Below, piece by piece: positions 24,163-35,700 of a stretch of DNA of 64,000 nucleotides. Every line of letters begins with the position of its first letter. Position 1 is the first letter of the stretch. A program made the translations under genes and the position numbers. A model generated the notes under the pieces. It ran no database searches. It saw only the letters and a program-made list of their open reading frames with translations, and was not told the origin of the DNA. The DNA comes from Lantana camara. Its lineage: Eukaryota > Streptophyta > Magnoliopsida > Lamiales > Verbenaceae. The DNA lies in contig CM074856.1 in the NCBI GenBank assembly GCA_037501455.1, positions 19,365,001 to 19,429,000 on the forward strand, in the 5' to 3' direction.

Positions 24163-26204
24163 TGTTAGGAATAGTACCCTTAAAGCAGCTTTTGGCTTTA
24201 CTATTTCCTTGTAATATCACAAACAGTCTTTGAATAATAAACGAGATGATTTTGTTCATAGGCATTCACTTCTTTATGTGTTTATTTATGTCTGTTTGGG
24301 TTCACTGTGTTTTTGCATGTATTGAACTCCTCTAATCCGATGAGGCCGTTAAGAACTTTGTTGTTATGGGAACGACACATGAAACAAGTTCTTAACACCA
24401 TAGGCAAGGATTAGAAACTTCTCCAAGTCGAGAGTCCGACAGACAGTGGGAGTGTCGACCTTGACTCTGTTGAGAATTGCTTATGTGATTATGCCCTTTT
24501 GAAGGATCACTCAGTTTCATGGGGTGATAAGGGCATATGATGATGCGTTCATAATACGTGAGGGTGATTGTTACTAGAACTTCATCACTGAGATTTCACG
24601 CGTGAGAACATTCCTAAATGGGAAAGGAAGTCTCCTAGAAACTTCCAGATTAGGAAATATCTCACAGGTCAATAACGTGATTCATTAATCCTTAGAGTTG
24701 AGATTCTGTAATGTCTCATATGAGCTAACTCTGTAATCTTTGATATAGGCTCAAAAGGGTGTCGCCATATAGACACCTGAACCACGGCCTAAGTTGGGAT
24801 TACACAAGTGGCATATGTAGAATTAGTAGAATCTACAAAGGACCTACACTTGTTGCAAGAACAAGAATGATCTCTTACTGATTAAGTTGTTCGTAGTCCA
24901 TTAACTTAAACCCTTGGCCAAGGTGGATAAAAGATCAAGACATCAAGAAAATGGGGTTTTCTTGGATTGAGGTCTAAATGGATATGAAACGAACTTAACT
25001 TTAAAGATCAAGAATATTTAGGCTCTGAGAATATTCCCATGCCTTAGTTCTTGATTGAGAGATGGAGTTGTAGGAGGATCGTATTTCACTGTATGTTATT
25101 GACTGAAAGGTTCTTCGATTCATTTCGTTATTCGGCTAGGGGTCACACATCCATTACTAGATTACGATAGTGTGATCTGTGAAGTGATTAATTAATTAGT
25201 GAATTAATTAATTACTGTCACTGCTAATTGAATAATGAACCTATAGGGTCACACACAAATGCCAGGACACGAGGGTTATGGTAGGATGTTAATATGATTA
25301 ACGAAGGATCAACATGTTGATCGAAGAGGGCGAGACAAGTCACGTCCCGCCACATGTCACTCTTGGAACGTGACTGCCACGTGTCATGAACACGTGGCCG
25401 CCACGTGTACACACGTGGCCTGCACGTGTAATGTACACGTGTAGCAACGTGGTTTCGGCGTGTAATTTTATTACACGCGAATTCTTTTCTAGAATTAATT
25501 AATTAAATTTTAATTAATTAATTTAAGTCTTTTAATTAATTTTGAATTAATTATTAAGATTTTATTTCTCAAGCTTAACCCAATAAATAATTAATTGAGA
25601 ATTAATTAATTTATTGAATCTTCACTTTTAGCTTTAGGAAAATTGAAAAGTCTAACTTCCTATTGTAGGAGAGAGAAAGTTATTCTTCCAAGACTTGGAG
25701 AATAAGTTAGGAACTTATTTTTCCAATTAAATTAAATAATTAATTAGTTAATTAGTGAGCAAGAAAACTAATCCCATTGGGTCTTGGAAACCCTAAGGGG
25801 TTCGAACGCCACATGTATAAATAAGGGGTTTGGGGCTTCCCTTATTCTTTAGACCAACACTCACGAAGTGTTAAGTTTTTGAGAAAAATAAAAGAAAAGT
25901 TTTCAAAAGCAAAACCCTAGCCATTAACACAAGTTATAGAACTAGCATTCTCACTTGCTTGATCGTCGTTCCAGGACTGGTGTGGATACGCTTTAGAGGA
26001 TCGCTGCTTTGGGGTCTATCGAGAACCGTTCGAGGGACATTTCGCTTGAAGGGTGTTCAGTAGGCCGTACTGACATCACTAGAAAGCTTCAATCAACGTA
26101 AGTTTCTAAGCACCCTAAGATACGATACGAGAATTGCAAGTTCATGATCAATCTTTTGGAAAAATTTTAAATTTCCGCTGCTTTTCTTCTCTAGTTTTCC
26201 AACA
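24163..26204 (+). repeat. Copia-2 3' LTR
   Basis: 2,042 bp. Its CACGTG block (25332-25450) has an extra unit of about 20 bp compared with the 5' LTR, giving six CACGTG sites. This accounts for most of the 23-bp length difference between the LTRs. Confidence 0.97.
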
Positions 26205-26452
26205 TATGATACAATAGTTTTTTTCCCGACTTCTTTGGACTCAATTGAGGCATTCTTTTGGTTTTTAATAAGTATGGGAGGGTGTCGGATCAATTGGTTA
26301 ACTATGAAAAATCAATCGTGGTCTTTAGTCCGTGCATGGGAGAGGAGTTCGATCACTTTGGCTTCTAAGCTAGGTGTGTAAGTTAAAGAGAAACAAGATA
26401 AGTACTTGGGATTGCCGGCAATGGTAGGGGCTTCAAAAAGGGAGGTTGTTAC
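26205..26452 (+). pseudogene. LINE remnant, part 2
   Basis: It continues the RT reading interrupted at 16035: residues after the catalytic box, then V-K-E-K-Q-D-K-Y-L-G-L-P near 26380-26420, the usual L1 downstream word. It stops at about 26452, where the giant inverted repeat begins. The first five bases belong to the copia-2 target duplication. Confidence 0.85.
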
Positions 26453-26541
26453 GCCTAAAATACTTGATATTTTTAGCCTATATTTCATATGTTTTTATGT
26501 CATTATTGTGCCTAATTATATCTAAATTGCTCCGTTTCAGC

Positions 26542-27435
26542 CAGTGTTTTGAAAACCGGACCGGACCGATCGGTTCAACCGGTGACCGGTGGCTGGTCCG
26601 GTCTGATTGACCCTATAAAACCAGTGATGTTCGGATCGGATGTGGATCGAAAAAACCGGTCGGTTAATCGGCAGTTTCGTCACCATGAACCGGACCGGAT
26701 CGCCGGTCTTGAGAAAACAGCGTGTTTTTTTTTTTTTTAACTTTCTTTTCTTCCCTTTTCTGATTTTTTCTCCCTCACCATTTCCATGCGGCCACTCTCT
26801 GTTGTCTGGCTGTGGAAAGGGCCGCCATCCTCCATTTTCGGGCGGGTAGGAAACAAGATGATAGAAGATAAAGAGAAGATCTTTAAATCTGCGTCAATCC
26901 TTTTCTGTTTTGAAGCTAAGAAGCTTGAAGAAGAAGATAAATGCATTTAAAATTAGGGGAAGAAAGAGAGTTTTGTTTGGTGGGATTTATGGATTACGGC
27001 GCTTAGGTAGTTGGTAGGAATATGAGATTAGGGTTTTAATTAATATTTTTTCCTTTTTTATATTGTGGTAATTTATCTTTTCCTTTTTTATTTTTGTTTT
27101 TTCGTCTTTTTTTTTTTATATACACTATACTCTTATTATTTTTTAAACTTTCCAATAATTTTATTAGATTAATATGTAAATAGTGTTAAGGTTGTGTTTC
27201 AAATTTGTAGAAATTTTGTGGATATCACGTGGAAAAACTTAATTTTCTTTAAATTTTTGGAATTTAAATATGTATTATAATTTTATAATATTATATAAAT
27301 ATATATAAATTAATAAAATAATAATAATTTATTTATGACGTCATACCGGTTAGACCAATGATTGAACCGATCAAACCGGTCCGACCGATAACCAGTAAGG
27401 CCGGTTCACCCTTCGGTCCGGTTTTAAAAACATTG
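26542..27435. mobile_element. Non-autonomous hAT-type element, 894 bp
   Basis: The ends are inverted repeats of about 22 bp with two mismatches: CAGTGTTTTGAAAACCGG on the left and, read inward from the right, CAATGTTTTTAAAACCGG. The flanking 8-bp duplication is GTTTCAGC (26534-26541) and GTTTCAAC (27436-27443), one change. Eight-base duplications and such termini are typical of hAT. Subterminal regions are dense in ACCGG/CCGGT words and the centre is AT-rich. No transposase frame is present, so it depended on another element. Confidence 0.9.
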
Positions 27436-27552
27436 GTTTCAACTCATATTTCATTTTGGAGTCAAAAATATAAGCAATGGCGAAAACAATGAACGAAACA
27501 GAGTTTAGAAGGCGAAAAGAGCCAAAATAGATGAATCACACTGCTTCTGAAG

Positions 27553-27690
27553 ACCATCACAGCCGTGACAACTTTAGGCGTGGAGTGATCACGGCCGTGA
27601 TGAGCGTCAAACATGGAAATCCAAAGTCGACCATCAAACATGGCCACGATGACCATCACGGATAGAGGTCGTGATGACTATCCAGAAGAG
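27553..27690. repeat. GGCCGTGAT palindromic block in the left arm
   Basis: The perfect 14-bp palindrome ATCACGGCCGTGAT lies at 27588-27601. Imperfect relatives (TCACAGCCGTGA, CATGGCCACGATG, CATCACGG...CGTGATG) sit around it. It resembles in style, not in exact sequence, the cluster in the gypsy LTR. Confidence 0.75.
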
Positions 27691-28796
27691 TATTTTCGAA
27701 CCTGATTTAATTCTTTCAACTTTGAACTCGTCCAAACCCATTTGGAACTCATTTTTGGTGTAATAAAAGTGTTAAACTGATATTCTATACCCTAGCTTCT
27801 ATATTCTAACTTTGAGAATGAAGAAGGAAAAAGGAGAATGCAGCTTTGGAGATGAACGAGAAATCTATCCGAGAGGCTAGAACTCCATGTTTTATGGAGG
27901 AATTTCGTCGGCTTCCAGAAAAAACTATCCTAAGCTTTTCCTTTCCTTTTCTTTTTAGTTTTATTTAATTGATATGTTAAGAACTAATGTTTCGTGTTTA
28001 TGAAAGATTTATATTGAATCTTTAAGCATGAAATTAATGAGTTTTATTATTGTTATTGTCTTCGTTTTTGTTGAGTTTATGTTTCTTTAGTGTCTTTATC
28101 CAAGGGTATGATTGTATAGATTAAGTGTTTGATGATATGCTTGAATGAATTTTTATGATTATTATGTGAAGGAATTATGTTTTTAATGCATGTTGAAGCT
28201 TGTGCAACTTTAGCATGAACTCTAGAATTTACTTTCTAATTGATAAATTGATTGTGAATTTGGATTAATAAATCCAAAACATTTAAAATTAAGGGTACAA
28301 AGAGATTCGGTTTCTTCTGAGCAATCTGTGGTTAAATAGTGTATGACGTGCAACTGCTATTTAATTAACTCTAATCTTGTTCAAATGGTTTAATCTGTTT
28401 TTGGATGTTGACCATGAGAGTGGCTATACAAACTGTTAAACACGTGTGTCTGACTTCGAGATAAGCTTGTATCTACTTTCGTGATTAAGATTGTAAGAAT
28501 TTGAGTACTTGTTTGGCATTGAATTGAACATTGAACTACTATATTGTTCTCTCCTTGGGCTATTTGTAGTGTTAGTTTTTGAGTTATTCTTTGTTTTTGT
28601 GTGTAGTGGTCTGAGTTTAGTCAGTAGTTGTTAAACCTTGCTGAGTCATTGTCTAGTCTATCGCTTGGAGAATATACGAAGAGATTGATTGATTTTCCCT
28701 TCCCTGTTAGTTTGACACCTTGTGTGCTTGATTGAACAGTGTATGCTTACACACATATGGGGTTTATTAATTAAAACTTCCCAACATAGGTGTTTG

Positions 28797-28865
28797 CTAA
28801 TCTGAGGAAGAAATTTTGGAAGAGAGTTCAGGGTTGTGGTGAAAAGATGGTTTCACAACCGGGGC
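28797..28865. other. 69-bp loop at the centre of the inverted repeat
   Basis: Unpaired between the two arms, but it contains a small hairpin of its own: GGTTGTG (28830s) pairs with CACAACC (28850s), and with a two-base bulge the pairing extends to TTTCACAACC. Confidence 0.7.
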
Positions 28866-28911
28866 TGTTGGGATGTTTTAATTAATTAAACCTCATATCC
28901 GTTCAAGTATA

Positions 28912-31111
28912 TGATGGGGATAGTGCCCTGAAAAATTCAATTTGTTGAATTAATTAAACTGAATTTACAGCAAATTGTGAGTATTTCACATATTGATAAT
29001 TAATGACGTGTGGTGGTATTCTTATACGAAATGTGTTTCATAGGAAAAGACTTTGAATACCGAATTCACGTGTCATTAAAGTTCTAGTCGGTAAGATAAG
29101 AATATGTTCTTATCAAGACAATAACGTGGTTATATAAGATGATTAGTCTTTCGTCATAGGGAATGGTGATTCCGATTATAACACGTTGATGATTTTCAAT
29201 AGGATTGGAAACATCGAACTGGACCACTGAGATTATTCATTTTATACTGCTATCTAAAATGAATAAAATCTCAGGAAGCATTGTACTCTTAATCCTAACA
29301 ATATTTCGGCTTTAGGCATGTAGTGCTAGTCACTGTAATATACTCGAAGTGAGGTCTCGGTAACGGTGGCCAAAATACTCTGTATGTTCGGTGACAACAT
29401 AAAATGAGCTAAAGAGTTATATTGATCGAGGAATTTGTGGCCTTGCTGGAAGGTAAAAGATATCCCTGAAAAAGATTTGCAAAAGTTCAAATTAAGACTT
29501 TAGCCAAAGCACTTCGCGCAATACGTCGCCGAAGTTGTATGTTGGATGTGTTTCACATACAGAGAATTTGAACTTAAGACGAATCAATAAATTTCAAATT
29601 AGAGATGAAAAATAAATGATAGTAGTTGCAATTTATTCTTCATGGATATCTACACGGAGGAGTGAAATGTGAAATTATTCTAGATCGAGAAATTCGTGAA
29701 TAATTTAATTAATTTTAGAGTGCAACAATATTTATTTAGTGAAATTAAATATTGTTAAATGGTAATTAATTATTGTCATGAGATGATAATATATTAATCC
29801 GTTTAGAGCTAAAATTAATTAGTCCTATGGGTCCCCCTGCAATCCCCAATTGAAAACCCGAAGAGAAAATATTAAAAGAAGAAAGAGAAATGAATTTTCA
29901 AAGTGTTTGAAAATAGCCAAGGAAAATAAATTGAGTTCCAAAGAGTTGGGAATACCCAGAATTTTATTTTGGAGAAAATAAAATATTCATTGAAAAAAAA
30001 AATTTTTTTGATGACGTTGCATGCCACGTCAACGGGTCAGCTGCCAAGTGGTGCTGACTGGGCGCCGCGTGTGCACCACGTGTAAGGCTGAGATCGCGCC
30101 ATGTCAGAGTACATGAATGGTCCAGATTTGACTTAGACCGGGTCGGACAACGGGTCAACGGATCGGGTCAAAGGGTACGGTCGGGTCAAACCAGACACCT
30201 GGTAGAACCGGGATTGGCCACGTGTCAAACCGGACCAGATCGGGTTCGGTCGGACCGGTTCAAGGCCAGGAACCCTAGGCCGCATTTGAAACACACGCGC
30301 CGCCTTCGGGAGGCGTGTGAGGGCGCGTTCGGTGGCCTACTGGCGCGTGCTCGGTGGCGTTGGATTCGTGGTGATGAGACCTTGAACGTAGTCATCTTGG
30401 AATTCGTGTCCAAGTTATACACGCAAGTGGGGGTGTGAAATTACCATTTTACCCTCGGTTTTTCCCCTATAAATAGGGGTCTTGGGTCCTCATTTTTTCA
30501 CACAACTTTGGGAGATGTTTTGGCTGAGTTCTCGGCTTTGAAACCATATCCCTTTTCTCCTAGTTAATTGCGATTCATTTTGGAATTAATTTTAATTGGG
30601 TGTTTATACATAAAACGCCTAATTTCGGGAGAGTAAACCCTGAAAAGGGTTTTCTAGTTTAAAGTTTTTTTTTTCTCTAAGTATTTTAGAGAAATACTTT
30701 CGGAGTCCACACTCCTAGGGTTTCTCTGGGGCTGTTGCAGGGAAGCTCTGCCGGTTTCACGAGGAATGATCGTGTATCAGGTTCCCGGGAGGTGAACGTG
30801 ATAACCGCCTTCTGTGAAAGCAAAGGTGCTGGAAAAATACCGATAGATAGCCATGTTTACAGTATGGTAATATTTTACAGTTGTTTTATTTTAAGCATGA
30901 TAATTTATGTGCCCTTAAGTGTTAATTGCATGTTAGATATTTATCTGCTTAAGTGATTTAAAATTTATTATCAATTGCATGTATATACTTAAGTAGATCC
31001 GGCTAGTCTTCCGCTATAGTATTAAAATATTTTAATAATATTTTAAGACTTGTATTATAAACAAAATTTTAAAATGTGGTCCAGCTACTGTTCTGGGCCC
31101 ACCTCTTAGCA
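28912..31111 (+). repeat. Copia-3 5' LTR
   Basis: 2,200 bp beginning TGATGGGGATAGTG; the 3' LTR has TGTTGGGG, so the third base has changed here. It ends CACCTCTTAGCA. It contains repeated GGGTC(A/G) words (30120-30260), CACGTG boxes, and the promoter at 30465-30480. Confidence 0.95.
30464..30479 (+). promoter_or_regulatory. Copia-3 TATA box within an inverted repeat
   Basis: CCCCTATAAATAGGGG: the TATA box sits between 7-base inverted arms CCCCTAT and ATAGGGG. It is conserved in the 3' LTR near 38970. Confidence 0.75.
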
Positions 31112-31113
31112 AC

Positions 31114-31124
31114 TGGTATCAGAG
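31114..31124 (+). other. Copia-3 primer-binding site
   Basis: TGGTATCAGAG three bases after the 5' LTR, matching initiator tRNA-Met; the following base departs from the usual CC. Confidence 0.85.
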
Positions 31125-32750
31125 TCGTGCTCTAGATATATACATGCATGGAGATGATGCATGCGATGTATAATTTTAAATCTGCTACTGTGCAAGTAAA
31201 TTCTGTCAAAGGAGACTGGTTTTTAAGTGGGACCGTTGTGACCCCTCTAGTCTTTCCTGGGAATTTACGTGGAATGGTATTTTTGGGGAAACAATTTAAT
31301 TGTCTTTCCTGAAAAATTATCGAATCAGTAAACATGATTTAAATTATGAGATAATTTATTTATAACAAGTTTACATTATGCCATTTATTTTAAGCATGAT
31401 AATTATGTGATAATTATATGAAATCATGCTTAATTATTTTAATTTATGGCATGATCATGATAATATGAGATATTATGATATTTCAATTATGCATATTTTA
31501 TTTAATATGATTAAATAGTATTGTTTAATAGAGATTAGACGCGATGCATAATTGAACTAATATTTTTCGGCCTTATTAATAAATTGTTATTAAAGCCTTA
31601 AAATATTAGTAGGATTATAAATGTGATTTAGTAATCCTACTGGAAGGATATTAATTAGATTAATCACTTCCAACAATAAGACGCTAAAAAGTGATTATTA
31701 AATAATCAAAAGACAATCCACACCTTTTAAAAATTCAAGTGGGAGCGAAATGATAAGAGTTGGATTCTCACGGCCTCCATTAACCCGTCTATAGTATAGT
31801 GGATGTGTACTACTCCCTTCGGCCGGTATATATTCGCGGTATACAAGATTAGACTTCTTCGGATAGAATGAAATACGGGAAAGTCAGCTCGACCACGCCT
31901 CCGTGGAGTGTCTTAACCTACTCGTAAGGACTTCTAGGTAATGGTGCACACTTGACTAAGTAATGTATTAACCTCCCTTCGGAGCTCTGTTACATTTACT
32001 TAGAGGCCAAGAGTTGACGTGGTGAATTAACATTGTTTGGTAAGAGTTATCTAGATGGCACGTTAATTAAGAATAGTTCTTGCTTTTCTAAGTGGTTTTC
32101 GACCTCGCCTCCGGGGAGTCAACTGTAGTTAGTAAAGTCACCATTGCATAAATCAAAATGCTTACGTGGATTTCATTTATTGGTTAGATGCAGAAGAAAG
32201 TGAAATAAAAAATCATAACTTGTATTTATTTAGTTAATTCAGTTTTACAATTACGATCTCCCTTAGCCCACTCGAAATAATCTTCAAGGAAATAGGCTAG
32301 TAGGGTTGAACTTTGCTGATTAGGAAATGAATCTTGACATTGTGTTAAGACACGAAGGTTTACGTATTCACTGAACCTTATCCGAAAACTTCGGAAACTA
32401 CAACCAATCAGGATCAGAAAAACACTTATGCCAAGTAGATCAAGTGTAATGATTTAGCTAGTCTTAGATTCTGACATCTGTCTCCAATGTTCTTAAGCAT
32501 CAAATGCATGAGATGCCTACTGATAAGAACATGTTTTGAAGACAGAATCGTACGAAGGTGCGAACCACAAAAAGAGTGTTAGTTAAAGATGTTTGAAGGA
32601 TCACTGTTTCAGAATCATATTATAAATATGATAACTAATCTGAACGAGATGGAAAGCCTTTGTGCTCAAAGACACAATCTTATTAAATAGGATACGATCC
32701 TATACTCTCTGCCTAAGTTGTTTGAACGTTCATGATTAATAATTTTTTTC
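31125..32750 (+). other. Copia-3 leader and remnant of the gag start
   Basis: No intact frame. 31780-32115 carries short hairpins such as CCACG-CCTC-CGTGG (31893-31906), CTCC-CTTC-GGAG near 31964 and CTCGCCTCCGGGGAG near 32104. The later part probably derives from gag but is too decayed to place domains. Confidence 0.5.
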
Positions 32751-35700
32751 AAAACCCAACCTGAACCTATGAACGACCTCAATATAGCAGAAAGGGTGAT
32801 ATAGACTAAGGGAAAGGTTCTCTTTAATCAGACATCAACATCCACGGCCTAGAAAGCCAGTAAGTGGAAGAAAGAAAAAAGAAATGGTCCCAATCTAAGG
32901 TTTAGAAATAGAAAGTCAAATCCGACAATGGAAAAGTGTTTCTATTTCGGTAGTAACGAGTATTGGAAAAGAAATTGTCCAAAATACTTAGTATGTCTGT
33001 TTGCTACGCCGTTTAGATAAGATATGAAGATATCTTACTCGTTGAAAGTATGTTTAGTTGGAAATCACCAGACTCCTGGTACGTGGATTCGAGTTCAACT
33101 AATCATATTTGCAATTCGTTGCGAAGATTCAAACAAACCAGGAAGTTTGAAAAACGGCTAACACACAACTACTGCTCGGGGATAATGCAAGTGTAATTGT
33201 ATTAGCAGTAAGGACTATAAAGTCGTATTGTGGCAATAGGGTTTTATATTATACGTGCCATATATACAGAAATTTGATTTCTGTGAGTTAATGATCTAAC
33301 AGTTTTTTTTTTTTTTTTTTTGAATAAAGGTTTACCATTAAACAAAATAAAAGGTTTATTTGCTCTGACACAATAAAAGATGGTCTTTTATACTTCGATG
33401 AAAACCCTAATTTAAGTTTAACATTAAGAAACTTGACTTACCATCTAAGAAGAAAAACTTCTACGTGGCACCTATCTATTGGTCAATTGAATCTGAATAA
33501 GATCCAAAGACTGATTGTCGAGTCCTTTTGACTTGAAAACAGTATCAATCTACGAATCCTATTCAGAAAGTTAAAAATGACCAAGAAGCCTTTTTGAGAC
33601 AAAGGGTATCTAAGCCATGAACTTGCTTGAGTTAGTTCATACGGATGTATGATAATTATGATTGTTCAAGCAAGAAAAAGTTTTAGGTACTTTATCATTC
33701 ATTTGAACGAATACTCTAGATACAGACTTAAGTCTGTATTTTTGAAGAGTTCAAAAAATATAAGACTGAAGTCAAAGAGTCAAATTAGAGAACATACCAA
33801 GGCACTTCGATTAGATCGAAGTAGTAATAAGTATCTATGTTCAGAGTTAAATAGAATTTCTCAAATGAGATTAGATCTCAACTATCTGTATGACATATGT
33901 CTTAGCAAAGATGTATTGTAGAAAAGCGAAATAGAACTCTGATAATGATGGTAAGATTCATGAAGAGTCATGCTATCCTGCGAAGTTCGTTTTGGGGTCT
34001 TGCGCTCAAAACGACAATGCACATTAAACCTAGTTTTTGTTGGAAAACTAGAGCAGAAACGCAGCGGAAATTTAAAATTTTTCCAAAAGATTGATCACGG
34101 ACTTGTAATTCTCGTATTGTATCTTAGGGTGTTTAGAAACTTACATTGATTGAAGCTTTCTAGTGATGTTAGTACCACCTACTGAACACCCTTCAAGCGG
34201 AATGTCCCTTGAACGGTTCTCGATAGATCCCAAAGCAGCGATCCTCTTAAGCGTATGCACACCAATCCTAGAACACGATCAAGCAAGTGAGAATGCTAGT
34301 TCTATAACTTGTGTTAATGGCTAGGGTTTTCCTCTTGAAAACTTTTCTTTTATTTTTCTCAAAAACTTAACACTTCGTGAGTGTTAATCTAAAGAATAAG
34401 AGAAGCCCCAAACCCCTTATTTATATATGTGGGGTTCGAACCCCTTAGGGTTTCCAAGACCCAATGGGATTATTTTTTTTGCTCGCTAATTAACTAATTA
34501 ATTATTTAATTTAATTGGAAAAATAAGTTCCTAACTTATTCTCCAAGTCTAGCAAGAATAATCTTCTCTCTCCTACAATAGGAAGTTAGACTTTTCAACT
34601 TTCCTAAAGCTAAAAGTCAAGAATCAATAAATTAATTAATTCTCAATTAATTATTTATTGGGTTAAGCTTGAGAAATAAAATCTTAATAATTAATTCAAA
34701 ATTAATTAAAAGACTTAAATTAATCAATTACAATTTAATTAATTAATTCTTGAAAAGAATTCACGTGTAATAAAATTACACGCCGAAACAACGTCACTAC
34801 ACGTGTACATTACACGTGCAGGCCACGTGTTCATGACACGTGGCAGTCACATTCCAAGCATGACACGTGGCGGGGTGTGACTCGTCTCGCCCTCTTCGAT
34901 CAACATTTTGATCCTTCGTTAATCATATTAACATCCTACCATAACCCTCTTGTCCTGGCATTTGTGTGTGACCCTATAGGTTCATTATTCGATTAGCAAT
35001 GACAGTAATTAATTAATCACTTCACAGATCACACTATCGTAATCTAGCAATTGATGTGTGACCCCTAACCGAATAACAAAATTAATCGAAGAACCTTTCA
35101 GTCAATAACATATAGTGAAATACGATCCTCCCACAACTCCATCTCTCAATCATGAACTAAGGCATGGGAATATTCTTAGAGCCTAAATATTCTTGATCTT
35201 TAAAGTTAAGTTCGTTTCATATCCATTTAGACCTCAATCCAAGAAAACCCCATTTTCTTGATGTTTTGATCTTTTATCCACCTTGGCCAAGGGTTTAAGT
35301 TAATGGACTACGAACAACTCAATCAGTAAGAGATCATTCTTGTTCTTGCAACAAGTGTAGGTCCTTTGTAGATTCTACTAATTCTACATATGCCACTTGT
35401 GTAATCCCAACTTAGGCCGTGGTTCAGGTGTCTATATGGCGACACCCTTTTGAGCCTATATCAAAGATTACAGAGTTAGCTCATATGAGACATTACAGAA
35501 TCTCAAGTCTAAGGATTAATGAATCACGTTATTGACCTATGAGATATTTCCTAATCTAGAAGTTTCTAGGAGACTTCCTTTCCCATTTAGGAATGTTCTC
35601 ACACGGGATATCTCATTGATGAAGTTCTAGTAACAATCACCCTCATGTATTATGAACGCATCATCGTATGCACTTATCACCCCATGAAACTGAGTGTTCC

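Larger units (their letters stand above)
16036..26204 (+). mobile_element. Copia-2: full-length Ty1/copia element nested in the LINE
   Basis: 10,169 bp with LTRs at 16036-18054 and 24163-26204. The target duplication is GATGA at 16031-16035 and TATGA at 26205-26209. The LINE sequence on the right requires the first base to have been G, so one copy has mutated. Order: LTR, tRNA-Met primer site, a 2.2-kb leader, gag, protease, integrase, RT, RNase H, purine tract, LTR. Coding is nearly complete but broken by a stop in the zinc knuckle, damage around protease, a frameshift near 22190 and a stop plus frameshift near 23380-23450. LTRs differ at roughly 6 of the first 150 bases. A solo LTR of the same family lies at 34038-36041. 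Confidence 0.97.
26453..28796 (+). repeat. Left arm of the giant inverted repeat
   Basis: About 1.44 kb after removal of the hAT insertion (26542-27435 plus one 8-bp duplication copy). It includes a block of GGCCGTGAT-type palindromic words (27553-27690). No open frame of note. The innermost 30 bases (28767-28796, ending CTTCCCAACA) pair with 28866-28895. Confidence 0.8.
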
